Part shown: piece after piece, positions 24,679 to 33,767 of the stretch
Numbering within the stretch: the stretch's first letter is position 1
Layout of the letters: each line of letters opens with the position of its first letter
From: Roseovarius sp.
GTDB lineage: Bacteria > Pseudomonadota > Alphaproteobacteria > Rhodobacterales > Rhodobacteraceae
Assembly (NCBI GenBank): GCA_026709325.1
Contig: JAPOTF010000088.1
Span: 1-35,934, forward strand
Length of the DNA stretch: 35,934 bases
Direction of reading: 5' to 3'
The notes under the pieces: model-generated
The model's input: the letters and a program-made list of their open reading frames with translations, nothing else
The model's database searches: none
What the model was told of the DNA's origin: nothing
Program-made: the position numbers and the translations under genes

Positions 24679-25521
24679 ATGGTAGCTCCTTCAGACGCCA
24701 AAACGCGACGGGCCGCAAAGCCGGTGATTTGCTATCCGAACATCACCCTTCCCAGGCCAGACATGGATTTATACCGGGCTTTGCGGGAGACCGCAGTCAG
24801 GAAATTCGAAATGCTGGCGCCTCCGAGAGACGCAATAACCTTCAGGGTTCCGGCTGGCGGCATTTTTCGCATTGCGTCGGTCGAGGGTCCGCAGGTCGGA
24901 GATCTGAATCTTTGGAACGCCAATGATCTGGCCGAGCGATTCTATACCGGGAAAACGCGCGCGCTTCACGGCACGCATCTGACAACCGGCCACCGGATGT
25001 GGTCCAGTTTTCCCTATCTAAGACCGATGGCAACGATCATCAAAGACACGCTTGACTGGTATGGATTTGATGAATACGGCGGCTCGGTTCACGATGTGAT
25101 AGGAACAAGGTGCGACCCTTATACGGGCAATCTGCTTCGCGGCACTCAATATCACCATTGCTGTCATTCCAACCTTACGCGAGCGCTGGCTCGAGAACTC
25201 GACATTGAACTGAAGGAAGCTGAAACGCACGTGCACGATGTTCTGAATGTCTTCATGTGCACGGGATTCACAAGAGACACCGGACAGTATTTCATGAAGG
25301 CGAGTCCGGTTCGTCCAGGTGATTACATTGAGTTTATTGCCGAGATAGATCTTCTTGGAGCATTGAGCGCCTGTCCCGGCGGGGACTGCTCCTCGGAGCA
25401 TTCAAGCGATGTTGCCGCCTGTTATCCCCTCAAGGTTGAGATATATGAAACAAAACATGGATTGTCGGGAACATGGCGTAGCCCGCCTGTCAGTGGATAT
25501 GACGGAAGCCATGGACTTTAG
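24679..25521 (+). CDS. DUF1989 (urea carboxylase-associated family) protein
   Basis: A 280-residue cytoplasmic protein of the DUF1989 family, known from proteins encoded beside urea carboxylase and guanidine-related genes. Family segments visible are VEGPQVGDLNLWNANDLAER, the conserved cysteine/histidine region GTRCDPYTGN with YHHCCHSNLTRAL, DVLNVFMCTG, and CPGGDCSSEH near the C-terminus, which could bind metal. The start ATG has only a weak GCAAGCGGC upstream; a later ATG (MDLYRAL) is possible. No urea carboxylase is encoded nearby, so it stands alone after sdhB and before rpmJ on the opposite strand. Its role here is unknown. Confidence 0.8.
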   Translation: MVAPSDAKTRRAAKPVICYPNITLPRPDMDLYRALRETAVRKFEMLAPPRDAITFRVPAGGIFRIASVEGPQVGDLNLWNANDLAERFYTGKTRALHGTHLTTGHRMWSSFPYLRPMATIIKDTLDWYGFDEYGGSVHDVIGTRCDPYTGNLLRGTQYHHCCHSNLTRALARELDIELKEAETHVHDVLNVFMCTGFTRDTGQYFMKASPVRPGDYIEFIAEIDLLGALSACPGGDCSSEHSSDVAACYPLKVEIYETKHGLSGTWRSPPVSGYDGSHGL

Positions 25522-25559
25522 CGGCAATGACGAAACTTGCGAGCGGAATCGTCAAGATC

Positions 25560-25584
25560 AAAAAATGACCCCGCATCGCGCGGG
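25560..25584 (-). terminator. Rho-independent terminator of rpmJ
   Basis: On the minus strand GGGG/CCCC-type stem CCCCGC with GCGGGG around a 5-nt loop is followed by GTCATTTTTTG. A second hairpin, CAGGGC-n5-GCCCTG at 25608-25624, overlaps the rpmJ stop just before it. Confidence 0.75.
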
Positions 25585-25616
25585 GCCCCGGCAGCGTTAC
25601 CAGCGTCCCAGGGCAA

Positions 25617-25742
25617 TCAGCCCTGGCGCGCCTTGAAACGGCGCTGAACCTTGTTGATTACATATACACGGCCTTTTCGACGCACAACGCGGCACTCTCT
25701 ATGCCGGTTTTTAAGCGAACGCAGCGAATTCTTGACCTTCAT
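25617..25742 (-). CDS. rpmJ: 50S ribosomal protein L36
   Basis: A 41-residue basic ribosomal protein: [20 protein letters not shown] followed by [20 protein letters not shown] and G. This is the longer 41-residue form found in alphaproteobacteria, which keeps only one of the zinc-binding cysteines. The start ATG is preceded by AGAGGAGATCGGCCA. The annotated frame could be extended upstream, but that part runs into the tRNA gene. It is transcribed away from tRNA-Val and ends in a clear terminator. Confidence 0.96.
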   Translation of the reverse strand: MKVKNSLRSLKNRHRECRVVRRKGRVYVINKVQRRFKARQG

Positions 25743-25817
25743 TGGCCGATCTCCTCTGTTCGACGCATGGTTGCGCCATTCTCGCGGTTGCCTCGCACAT
25801 CGGGCGGGCATGGAATG

Positions 25818-25892
25818 TGGTGGGCGATACAAGGATCGAACTTGTGACCCCTTCGATGTCAACGAAGTGCTCTACCGCTGAGCTAATCGCCC
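25818..25892 (-). tRNA. tRNA-Val (anticodon GAC)
   Basis: The minus strand folds into a full cloverleaf: acceptor GGGCGAT/ATCGCCC with encoded CCA, D arm GCTC-AGCGGTA-GAGC, anticodon arm CTTCG-TTGACAT-CGAAG giving anticodon GAC, and T arm ACAAG-TTCGATC-CTTGT. The 75-nt length includes CCA. Confidence 0.97.
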
Positions 25893-25960
25893 TTAGTGCC
25901 GGGCGCAAACTGAAATCCCGCAATTGTTCGAAAGCAGGTGTCGGCACCGGTGAGATGCGT

Positions 25961-25988
25961 CTATAAATCGAGTCGAAGAGGGAATCAA
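25961..25988 (-). promoter_or_regulatory. Probable promoter of tRNA-Val
   Basis: On the minus strand TTGATT (25983-25988) is separated by 16 bp from TTATAG (25961-25966), about 68 bp before the tRNA 5' end. The match to sigma-70 boxes is fair. The -35 half lies just before the start of the divergent amidohydrolase gene. Confidence 0.45.
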
Positions 25989-25994
25989 GCGGTA

Positions 25995-26906
25995 ATGGAA
26001 TCGGATTTTCATTATAAATCGGCATTTGGCGGAAATGACTGTTCAACGGCGGCATATGACCTTGCTGAACCCGTGAACTGCTCAAGTTCCGTGGTTTTCG
26101 CCTCGCCTCACAGCGGGCGCGAATATCCCGAATCGCTCATGGCAAGGACGAGGCTTGACAAAAAAACCGTCCGCAGTTCCGAAGACGCGTATGTCGACGA
26201 GCTTTTCAGCTGCGCCCCGGAATTTGGCTCGCCCGTGCTGATCGCCAGAACGCCGCGCGCCTATGTGGATTTCAACAGGGCGCCGAACGAACTTGATCCC
26301 GCGCTGATTGAAGGCGCGCCCGATCCGGTTTGGAATTCAAGAATCTCATCGGGTCTTGGAGTCATACCAAGGGTCGTGGCGAACGGACAGTCAATCTATT
26401 CGGGAAGACTGCCATTGAGCGAAGCCGTAACGAGGCTTGAAAAATGCTGGATTCCCTATCATCAAAAGCTGGAATTTCTTCTGAACCGGGCTCATTGGGC
26501 CTTTGGGGAATCCATATTGATCGATTGCCACTCGATGCCGCGCGAGGCAATGGACGGCGTTGTCTCGGGCAATGGCGGGATCCGCCCGGAAATCGTTCTT
26601 GGCGACCGGTATGGCGCGTCCGCGCATGAGATGATTGTTGACGGCGTCGAGGCGGCCTTTGCCGATGCTGGATTCAAGGTCGTCAGGAACAAGCCGTTTG
26701 CCGGCGCATATATAGCGCAGAGATATGGACGTCCAGCCTGCGGTCGGCATGCGGTTCAAATTGAGATTGACCGGTCGCTGTACATGGATGAGCGCCGGTT
26801 TCGGAAAAATGCAAGTTTCCACGCCTTTCGCGCCTTGATTAAAGGCGTGACCGCCGAAATCGCCGCCATGGGGCATTCCGGCCGGATTCCCGTCGCGGCG
26901 GAATAG
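25995..26906 (+). CDS. N-formylglutamate amidohydrolase family protein
   Basis: A 303-residue protein of the N-formylglutamate amidohydrolase (HutG-like) family, zinc-dependent hydrolases related to carboxypeptidases. Family features are FASPHSGREYPESL (zinc-ligand region), ARTPRAYVDFNRAPNELDP, ILIDCHSMP (late ligand segment) and GRHAVQIEIDRSLYMDE. No histidine-degradation genes are near, so the substrate may be another N-acyl amino acid or peptide. The start is the ATG giving MESDFHYKS. The upstream GAAGAGGG is rather distant (about 13 bp); the frame could begin earlier, but the preceding stretch is not family-like. Confidence 0.83.
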   Translation: MESDFHYKSAFGGNDCSTAAYDLAEPVNCSSSVVFASPHSGREYPESLMARTRLDKKTVRSSEDAYVDELFSCAPEFGSPVLIARTPRAYVDFNRAPNELDPALIEGAPDPVWNSRISSGLGVIPRVVANGQSIYSGRLPLSEAVTRLEKCWIPYHQKLEFLLNRAHWAFGESILIDCHSMPREAMDGVVSGNGGIRPEIVLGDRYGASAHEMIVDGVEAAFADAGFKVVRNKPFAGAYIAQRYGRPACGRHAVQIEIDRSLYMDERRFRKNASFHAFRALIKGVTAEIAAMGHSGRIPVAAE

Positions 26907-26915
26907 TCAAGCGGT

Positions 26916-28169
26916 TCAGCGCAGAGCGCGACCCTTTTTAATTGCGCCCTTTCCGAATTTTTGGCGAATGCTGTCGGTGGCGCGCTCCGCTTCGGTTCTT
27001 AGCCGCGCGCGGGGGTCGAGCAAATCCCCATGACCGCCAGTTCCGCTTTCGGGAACCAGCTCGGAAATGCCGACGCCCGCAAGCCGGCATGATTTTCCGT
27101 ATCCCGCATGGTCCATCAGCTTTCGGGCGGTGCGGTATATTTCGTCCGCGAGCTGGGTCGGCTCCTCGAGAGAAATTCTGCGGGTTAAAATGCGGTGATC
27201 GCTGTGTTTGAGCTTTAGCGTGACGACACGGCCCGCGACACCCTTTGCCTTGGCCCGGGCGGACACCTTTTCCGATAGACGCCATATATGTCCGTCCAGG
27301 ATGTCGGCATTGTCGGTATCCTCGTCAAACGTGGTTTCGTTGGAGATTGACTTTACGGGCGCATTTGCGGAAACGCTTCTTTTGTCCCGCCCTCTGGCAA
27401 GATACCAGAGTCTCTCGCCGGTGGAGCCGAACCTCTTGTGCAAATCGGCACGGTTCCAGCGCCGAAGATCCTTGAATGTTCGTATTCCCGATGATTCCAG
27501 AGAGGAAGCGGTTGCCTTGCCGATTCCCCAGATAAGACTGACGGGCTTGTCGCAAAGAAAATCTTCCGTTTCAGCTTTTCCAATCACGTGAAATCCATGG
27601 GGCTTATCCATGTCCGATGCCACTTTGGCGAGGAACTTGTTGTGGCTGAGACCTATCGAGCCGGTGATGCCAAGCTCGTCCCGAATTCTTTTTGCCAGTT
27701 TGGCGAGCATTACCGCAGGCGGGGCCCCGTGCAGACGCCGCGTTCCGGACAAATCCATGAATGCCTCGTCAAGAGACAGCGGTTCCACGTCGGGAGTCAG
27801 TTCCTCCATCATTGAGCGTATCTCGCGGGACACGCTGGAATAGACTTCCATCCTGGGTTTGAGCACCTCTGCGTCGGGGCACAGCTTCAGCGCCTTGAAC
27901 ATCGGCATGGCGGAGCGCACGCCGTGAACGCGCGCGATGTAGCACGCGGTTGAAACCACGCCCCTTCGGCCGCCGCCTATGATCAGAGGTCTTTGGGCGA
28001 TGTCGGGATTGTCTCTCTTTTCGATGCTGGCATAAAACGCGTCGCAATCCATATGGGCGATCGAAAGCTCGAGCAACTCTTCATGTTCGGCAATTCTCGG
28101 GCTGAGGCATGAAGTGCAGCGCGGACCTTTATTGAATATGGCAAAGCAGTCTCGGCAAAGGGCTGGCAT
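26916..28169 (-). CDS. dinB: DNA polymerase IV (Y-family translesion polymerase)
   Basis: A 417-residue error-prone polymerase copying past damaged bases. AHMDCDAFYASIEKRDNP holds the first catalytic Asp (residue 41) and SLDEAFMDLSG the second acidic pair; SIGLSHNKFLAKVASDMDKP and WGIGKATASSL (helix-hairpin-helix) follow, then the little-finger domain (APVKSISNETTFDEDT). An N-terminal extension MPALCRDCFAIF...CTSC has two CxxC pairs (C5/C8, C18/C21), like a small zinc ribbon, a feature I associate with Rhodobacterales DinB. I started at this MPALC methionine because family similarity begins there; the frame is open for 54 more codons. It is convergent with the amidohydrolase, 9 bp apart. No LexA box was found by eye. 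Confidence 0.93.
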   Translation of the reverse strand: MPALCRDCFAIFNKGPRCTSCLSPRIAEHEELLELSIAHMDCDAFYASIEKRDNPDIAQRPLIIGGGRRGVVSTACYIARVHGVRSAMPMFKALKLCPDAEVLKPRMEVYSSVSREIRSMMEELTPDVEPLSLDEAFMDLSGTRRLHGAPPAVMLAKLAKRIRDELGITGSIGLSHNKFLAKVASDMDKPHGFHVIGKAETEDFLCDKPVSLIWGIGKATASSLESSGIRTFKDLRRWNRADLHKRFGSTGERLWYLARGRDKRSVSANAPVKSISNETTFDEDTDNADILDGHIWRLSEKVSARAKAKGVAGRVVTLKLKHSDHRILTRRISLEEPTQLADEIYRTARKLMDHAGYGKSCRLAGVGISELVPESGTGGHGDLLDPRARLRTEAERATDSIRQKFGKGAIKKGRALR

Positions 28170-28576
28170 GAATTGACCCGAATGATCTCCACGCAATGGA
28201 CATGCTCGAAATTCTACCCGCCTCTCGCTGGATTTAACAGGGGCAAAGTCATTGTGCATGCCGGGTCTTTGAACAATTCTCGAGATTTCCCGCTCACTTT
28301 CAGGCAAAACGCGCCACATGTGCCCGGCCACCCGTCAAACTGTACGGTTGACGCGTTGAAGATGGATGGGATATGTGAGGGCGTGATTTTTCAAATGCGG
28401 GTAGTTGGAAATTGACCGCAGGCGGGCCATGCAAATCTTATCGGAAAAAGCGTCTGCGGGAAGTTGCCATTGGGCATATGGCCGCCCGCGAAAATGATGC
28501 GCCCGCGGCCAAAAATCGATGTTGAATATAGTTCAAAATGAATAGTCCGGAGCAATGCCGCCGAAGGGAGATGTAC
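28170..28576. other. Divergent intergenic region between dinB and pyrF
   Basis: This stretch of 407 bp includes an in-frame upstream extension of dinB that is probably untranslated. AT-rich sequence at 28510-28545 (TTGAATATAGTTCAAAATGA) may hold the pyrF promoter. GTTC-N7-GTTC, the alphaproteobacterial SOS box, was looked for and not found. Confidence 0.4.
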
Positions 28577-29272
28577 ATGCCAGATGACCGTTTGATAGTC
28601 GCGCTTGATGTGAGAAATGTTCTTGAAGGGCAGAGCATTGCAAAACGGCTTGGCGACGCGGTCTCGTTTTACAAGATCGGCTTGGGCCTTCTTGGCGGAG
28701 GCGGCATGGCGCTGGCCATGGAACTGAAGCTGGAACATGGAAAGCGCGTTTTTCTGGATATGAAGCTTTTCGACATAGGCGCAACCATCGAGGCCGCGGT
28801 GAGAGGTCTGGCCCAATATGACGCATTTGACTATCTGACGGTTCACGGAGATCCGCATGTGGTGAAAGCCGCAAAGGAGGGCTCCGCCGGAAAATCGCTG
28901 AAAATACTCGGCGTCACCTTTCTTACATCGCTTGACAGGAGTGACCTTGACCAGGGGCTGATCAAGCCGGGCGATTTGCGGGAGCTTGCGGTCGAGCGCG
29001 CCGCGATCGCGTTTGACGCCGGAGCCGACGGCGTTATCGCGTCGCCAATGGAGGCGCGGCCAATAAGGAATTTGCCCGAGGCGGAGGGGAAGATCATCGC
29101 AACCCCCGGCGTCCGCCCGGCTGGCGCCACGGCGAATGACCAGAAGCGCGTCGCGACTCCGGCCATGGCAATGGAAGCGGGTGCCGATCATATCGTGGTT
29201 GGCCGTCCGATTTGCGCGGCGGAGAATCCCATCGCGGCGGCGCGAGAGATATTGGATGAAATCTCCGTCTGA
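28577..29272 (+). CDS. pyrF: Orotidine 5'-phosphate decarboxylase
   Basis: A 231-residue enzyme making UMP from orotidine monophosphate, the last step of de novo pyrimidine synthesis. LIVALDV opens the TIM barrel, K33 (FYKIGL) and the catalytic DMKLFDIGAT (D61, K63, D66) are in place, and TPGVRPAG and GADHIVVGRPI form the phosphate-binding end. The start is the ATG after GAAGGGAGATGTAC; earlier ATGs in the frame overlap that ribosome binding site. It stands between dinB and clpB as a single gene. Confidence 0.95.
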   Translation: MPDDRLIVALDVRNVLEGQSIAKRLGDAVSFYKIGLGLLGGGGMALAMELKLEHGKRVFLDMKLFDIGATIEAAVRGLAQYDAFDYLTVHGDPHVVKAAKEGSAGKSLKILGVTFLTSLDRSDLDQGLIKPGDLRELAVERAAIAFDAGADGVIASPMEARPIRNLPEAEGKIIATPGVRPAGATANDQKRVATPAMAMEAGADHIVVGRPICAAENPIAAAREILDEISV

Positions 29273-29308
29273 AGACGGAAGGGAATAACGTGCAAAGCCT
29301 GCACGACA

Positions 29309-29337
29309 CTTGAAATTCGCTCGGGCGATCCCCATTT
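29309..29337 (+). promoter_or_regulatory. Heat-shock (RpoH, sigma-32) promoter of clpB
   Basis: CTTGAAA at 29309-29315, 14 bp spacer, CCCCATTT at 29330-29337. This is a perfect match to the sigma-32 consensus. It lies about 78 bp before the clpB start codon and no other gene starts in between. Confidence 0.88.
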
Positions 29338-29414
29338 CAATACCAGAGGTGCCCATATGACGCATGCCTCCGAGAGGGTGCTCAACAGGGTTTATGCTTG
29401 AAAAGGAGAAAGAA

Positions 29415-32033
29415 ATGGACTTGGCAAAGTTCACTGAGCGATCACGTGGCATTGTCCAGGCGGCACATGCGATTGCAGTTCGGGAAAGTCATCAGGCGGT
29501 TGCTCCAGAGCACGTTTTGCAGGCTCTCATGGAAGATCCTGAAGGTCTGGCAGCCAATCTTGTAAGAAGAGCTGGAGGATCACCGGAACGGGTGCTCCAG
29601 GCGCTTGCGCCGAGTCTTGGCAAGATTCCCAAAGTGGAAGGCGATTCCGGTCAAATATATTTTGACAACGCCACTGCCGGGGTTCTTCGCGAGGCGGAAA
29701 AACTGGCCGACAAGGCCGGGGACAGCTATGTGGCGGCGGAAAGGATACTGACTGCTCTCGCCATGGTTAAAGGCCCTGCGCGTCAGGCCCTTGAGCAGGG
29801 CGCGGCAACCGCGCAAAAGATCAACGAGGCAATCAATGATGTTCGGAAAGGGCGAAAAGCCGATAGCGAAAGTGCCGAAGGCTCCTACGAGGCGCTTGAA
29901 AAATATGCGCACGATCTGACAAGGGACGCGAAACATGGCAAAATCGATCCCATCATTGGCCGGGATGACGAGATACGCCGCGCGATGCAGGTGCTCTCGC
30001 GCAGAACGAAAAACAACCCTGTACTGATAGGAGAGCCGGGCGTTGGCAAAACCGCGATAGCGGAAGGTCTCGCATTGCGGATAGTTAATGGAGATGTGCC
30101 GGAGAGCTTGCGGAAAAAGCGGCTTCTGTCTCTGGACATGGGCGCGCTTATCGCCGGGGCAAAATATCGTGGGGAGTTTGAGGAGAGGCTTAAGGCGGTA
30201 CTTGCGGAGGTTACCGAGGCTGCCGGAGAAATCATTCTCTTCATCGATGAAATGCACACTCTGGTGGGCGCGGGCAAATCTGATGGCGCCATGGATGCGG
30301 CCAATCTCGTAAAGCCCGCCCTGGCAAGGGGCGAGTTGCATTGCATTGGCGCAACCACACTTGATGAATATCGAAAGCACGTGGAGAAGGATGCGGCACT
30401 GGCCCGCAGATTCCAGCCACTGGTTGTAATGGAGCCATCCGTTGAGGATGCGATTTCCATTTTGCGGGGCATAAAGGAGAAATACGAATTGCACCACGGC
30501 GTGCGCATAACGGACAGCGCGCTGGTGGCCGCCGCGCAAATGAGCCAGAGATACATAACCGACAGGTTTCTTCCCGACAAGGCAATCGATTTGATGGATG
30601 AAGCCGCCAGCCGACTGCGGATGGAAGTGGATTCAAAGCCCGAGGAACTGGACGCTCTCGACAGGGATATCCTGCAAAAGCAGATCACGGCGGAAGCCTT
30701 GAAAAAGGAAGATGACACCGCCTCCAAAGACCGGCTTGCGAAGCTCGAGAAGGAACTTGCGGAACTGCAGGAGCAGTCTTCGCAGATGACCGCAAAGTGG
30801 CAGACCGAGCGTGACGGGCTTTCCCGGGTGCGGGACATCAAGGAGCGTCTCGACCAGGCGCGCATTGAACTTGTCAGGGTTACCCGCGAGGGCGATCTTG
30901 CCAGGGCCGGCGAACTGAGCAACGGGGTTATTCCAAAACTTGAAAAGGAAATTTCCCAATCTGAAGCGGCCGATGATGAAAGCATGATGGTGGCGGAAGC
31001 GGTGCGGCCCGCGCAAATCGCCGAGGTGGTCGAGCGCTGGACCGGCATTCCCGCGGGCAGAATGCTTGAGGGCGAAAGAGAAAGGCTGCTGTCCATGGAG
31101 GAAAGCCTTCACAGGAGAGTTATTGGCCAGGATGCGGCGGTCAGCGCGGTGTCGAATGCGGTCCGGCGCGCTCGCGCGGGACTTAACGACGAAAACCGTC
31201 CTCTGGGATCGTTTTTGTTTCTGGGCCCTACCGGTGTGGGAAAAACCGAACTTACCAAGGCTCTGGCGGCCTTGCTGTTTGATGATGACACCGCGATGGT
31301 CAGGATTGACATGAGCGAGTACATGGAGAAGCACTCGGTTGCAAGGCTGATCGGGGCGCCCCCGGGATATGTGGGTTATGATGAAGGCGGCGTTCTGACG
31401 GAAGCCGTTCGCCGTCGTCCATATCAGGTTGTTCTCTTTGATGAAGTCGAGAAGGCGCATCCGGAGGTGTTTAACGTTCTTCTTCAGGTGCTGGATGACG
31501 GCATATTGACTGACAGTCACGGACGAACGGTTGATTTCAAGCAGACGCTGATTGTTCTGACATCAAATCTGGGAAGCGAGGCTTTAAGCAGATTGTCGGA
31601 CAATGCGGATATCGGGGAAGCGCGACAGCACGTGATGAATGCGGTTCGCTCTCACTTCCGTCCCGAGTTCCTGAACCGGCTGGATGAGATGGTGATATTT
31701 GATCGCCTGACCAGAAACCAGATGGATGGCATTGTCGATGTGCAGCTTGAGAAGCTGCATGGAAGGCTGGCAGGCAGAAAAATCACTTTGAATCTTGATG
31801 AATCAGCCCGAAAATGGCTTGCCGACGAGGGATACGATCCGGTTTATGGCGCGCGTCCCCTTAAGCGGGTGATTCAGAAGGCGCTCCAGAATCCCCTTGC
31901 CGAGGCGTTGCTGTCAGGCGACATTCAAGATGGCTCGAAGGTCAATGTACATGCGGACCCGGACGGTTTGAGAATGGGCGACAGAGTCGGGTCCACCGTG
32001 CGGATGCCGCCCGAGGGTGCGGTCATTCACTGA
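29415..32033 (+). CDS. clpB: ATP-dependent disaggregase ClpB
   Basis: An 872-residue Hsp100 chaperone that, with DnaK, pulls apart protein aggregates after heat stress. Order of domains: N domain (1 to about 145), first AAA+ module with Walker A GEPGVGKT (206-213) and Walker [10 protein letters not shown], coiled-coil middle domain (about 405-525, rich in Leu/Glu/Lys), second AAA+ module with Walker A GPTGVGKT (about 604-611), pore loop GYVGYDEGG and Walker [15 protein letters not shown]. Length is normal for ClpB and distinguishes it from ClpA, which has no middle coiled coil. The start is the ATG after AAAAGGAGAAAGAA. The sigma-32 promoter upstream confirms the heat-shock role. Confidence 0.97.
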   Translation: MDLAKFTERSRGIVQAAHAIAVRESHQAVAPEHVLQALMEDPEGLAANLVRRAGGSPERVLQALAPSLGKIPKVEGDSGQIYFDNATAGVLREAEKLADKAGDSYVAAERILTALAMVKGPARQALEQGAATAQKINEAINDVRKGRKADSESAEGSYEALEKYAHDLTRDAKHGKIDPIIGRDDEIRRAMQVLSRRTKNNPVLIGEPGVGKTAIAEGLALRIVNGDVPESLRKKRLLSLDMGALIAGAKYRGEFEERLKAVLAEVTEAAGEIILFIDEMHTLVGAGKSDGAMDAANLVKPALARGELHCIGATTLDEYRKHVEKDAALARRFQPLVVMEPSVEDAISILRGIKEKYELHHGVRITDSALVAAAQMSQRYITDRFLPDKAIDLMDEAASRLRMEVDSKPEELDALDRDILQKQITAEALKKEDDTASKDRLAKLEKELAELQEQSSQMTAKWQTERDGLSRVRDIKERLDQARIELVRVTREGDLARAGELSNGVIPKLEKEISQSEAADDESMMVAEAVRPAQIAEVVERWTGIPAGRMLEGERERLLSMEESLHRRVIGQDAAVSAVSNAVRRARAGLNDENRPLGSFLFLGPTGVGKTELTKALAALLFDDDTAMVRIDMSEYMEKHSVARLIGAPPGYVGYDEGGVLTEAVRRRPYQVVLFDEVEKAHPEVFNVLLQVLDDGILTDSHGRTVDFKQTLIVLTSNLGSEALSRLSDNADIGEARQHVMNAVRSHFRPEFLNRLDEMVIFDRLTRNQMDGIVDVQLEKLHGRLAGRKITLNLDESARKWLADEGYDPVYGARPLKRVIQKALQNPLAEALLSGDIQDGSKVNVHADPDGLRMGDRVGSTVRMPPEGAVIH

Positions 32034-32051
32034 TTTTTTTTCGCGAAATTC

Positions 32052-32080
32052 CACGGGGTGCATTGAAAATGCGCTCCGTG
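32052..32080 (+). terminator. Stem-loop after clpB
   Basis: CACGGGGTGCATT pairs with AATGCGCTCCGTG over 13 positions (two G-T pairs) around a GAA loop, 18 bp after the clpB stop. An eight-T run precedes it rather than follows it, so it may not be a classical terminator. It is the strongest fold in the gap. Confidence 0.5.
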
Positions 32081-32145
32081 AATGCGATTTAACGCCTTGA
32101 AGTAATATCCTATATTGTGCGTTATATTGAATGCGGCATTTTAAC

Positions 32146-32172
32146 GGGGACGCAAATGCGGTCCCCTGTTTT
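32146..32172 (+). promoter_or_regulatory. Leader hairpin before the GltB-domain gene, possible attenuator
   Basis: GGGGAC-gcaaatgcg-GTCCCC at 32146-32166 is followed by TGTTTT and then by the ribosome binding site GGGAGGG. A stem plus T-rich run just before a gene could be a late terminator of clpB or a small attenuator. Confidence 0.4.
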
Positions 32173-32187
32173 CGGGAGGGTATCATT

Positions 32188-33690
32188 ATGGGTTATGCGA
32201 TGAGCACGCTGGAGTTAATGGCGCTCACATTCATTTTCGTGCTGGGCGTGGCGGCATTTGCGGCACTTGTTCTATTTGTTGTGGACAAAACGCAGACTGC
32301 CGACACGATACGACGGAACTATCCGGTAATAGGACGGTTCCGCAAGCTTTTCTCCACGTTGGGCGAGTTTTTCAGACAGTATTTCTTCGCCATGGACAGA
32401 GAGGAGATGCCGTTCAACAGGGCTCAGCGCGAATGGATTGGACATTCCGCCAGCGGCCAGGGAAACACAATTGCCTTTGGCTCGACAAGAAACCTCACCA
32501 TTCCGGGCACACCGGTATTTGTTCCCGCGGTTTTTCCCCTGCTGAAGGAGCAGCGAACGCAAACGCAGCCGATGCTGATTGGTCCGACGGCCGCCAAGCC
32601 CTTCATGGCCAGGTCGATATTCAACATCTCCGGAATGAGCTACGGCGCCTTGTCCCGTCCGGCCGTGGAGGCATTGAGTCGCGGTGCCGGCCATGCGGGA
32701 ATATGGATGAACACGGGTGAAGGTGGCCTTGCGCCCTACCATCTGACGGGCGGTTGCGACATCGTCTTCCAGATCGGAACGGCAAAATACGGCGTACGCG
32801 ACGAGGAGGGCAATCTTTCCGATGCGAAGCTGCGCGAGGTGGCTGAAATTGAAAATGTGAGAATGTTTGAATTGAAACTTGCGCAGGGGGCGAAACCCGG
32901 CAAGGGCGGCATTCTTCCCGGAGACAAGGTGAATGCGGAAATCGCCTCAATTCGGGGAATCCCGGAGGGCAAGGACAGCATTTCGCCCAACAGGCATCGC
33001 GAGGTAAAGGGATTCCCGGAACTGCTTGATTTTATAGGCCATATTCGCGAGATCACCGGCAAGCCGGTTGGATTTAAGACGGTTGTCGGCACCTATGATG
33101 CATGGGTGGCGCTTTTTGAACTGATCAACGAGCGAGGACAGGACTGCGCACCGGATTTTATCACGGTCGATGGTGGCGATGGAGGAACCGGAGCGGCGCC
33201 AATGCCGCTTATGGATCTTGTGGGAATGACTTTGCGAGAGGCGCTGCCTCGCATGGTTGACCTGCGTGACAGGTTCGATCTCAAGGAGAGGGTGAGAATC
33301 ATAGCAAGCGGCAAGCTTGTCAATCCCGGCGACATTGCATGGGCGCTTTGCGCGGGTGCGGATTTTGTTACCTCGGCACGTGGATTCATGTTCAGTCTTG
33401 GCTGCATTCAGGCATTGAAGTGCAATCGAAACACCTGTCCAACCGGCATTACGACACATAACAAGCGACTTCAGACCGGACTGGTCGTTGAGGATAAATA
33501 CAGGAAAGTGGCAAACTACGCCAATGCCATTGTAGGCGAAATCGAGACCATTGCGCATTCGGTGGGTGTTTCGGAGCCTCGGGACATGAATCGGAGTCAT
33601 GTGCGGATTGTTCAGCCTGACGGCAAAACCGTTTCGCTTGAAAACATCTGGCCAAGTTGGCCGAGTTACAATCAAACCACAATGTCGTGA
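32188..33690 (+). CDS. Membrane-anchored FMN-binding glutamate synthase-family protein
   Basis: A 500-residue protein with the FMN/iron-sulfur barrel of the glutamate synthase large subunit but without its glutamine-amidotransferase and C-terminal domains. A transmembrane helix lies at about residues 8-32. The barrel contains NISGMSYGALSRPAVEALSR, MNTGEGGLAPYH, DFITVDGGDGGTGAAP, and CIQALKCNRNTCPTG, whose C406, C412 and C417 match the [3Fe-4S] ligands. Such stand-alone GltB2 proteins are widespread but their reaction is not settled; glutamate synthesis is unlikely without the amidotransferase. The start ATG follows GGGAGGGTATCATT. It lies between clpB and msrP and is not obviously in an operon with either. 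Confidence 0.85.
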   Translation: MGYAMSTLELMALTFIFVLGVAAFAALVLFVVDKTQTADTIRRNYPVIGRFRKLFSTLGEFFRQYFFAMDREEMPFNRAQREWIGHSASGQGNTIAFGSTRNLTIPGTPVFVPAVFPLLKEQRTQTQPMLIGPTAAKPFMARSIFNISGMSYGALSRPAVEALSRGAGHAGIWMNTGEGGLAPYHLTGGCDIVFQIGTAKYGVRDEEGNLSDAKLREVAEIENVRMFELKLAQGAKPGKGGILPGDKVNAEIASIRGIPEGKDSISPNRHREVKGFPELLDFIGHIREITGKPVGFKTVVGTYDAWVALFELINERGQDCAPDFITVDGGDGGTGAAPMPLMDLVGMTLREALPRMVDLRDRFDLKERVRIIASGKLVNPGDIAWALCAGADFVTSARGFMFSLGCIQALKCNRNTCPTGITTHNKRLQTGLVVEDKYRKVANYANAIVGEIETIAHSVGVSEPRDMNRSHVRIVQPDGKTVSLENIWPSWPSYNQTTMS

Positions 33691-33767
33691 TAACAGTTGC
33701 CAAATCGGGCGCGCTTGCCGCATATTGTCTGGAATGACGCAAATCAGACACAGACATGGAGGGCTGC

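Noticed and set aside
28170-28331. A longer dinB start, adding 54 residues
   Set aside because: The extra stretch shows no family similarity, whereas MPALCRDC matches the usual alphaproteobacterial N-terminus.
29885-31096. A 403-codon serine-rich frame on the minus strand
   Set aside because: It is antisense to clpB and shows only the Ser/Ala-rich composition expected from the reverse of a charged coiled-coil gene.
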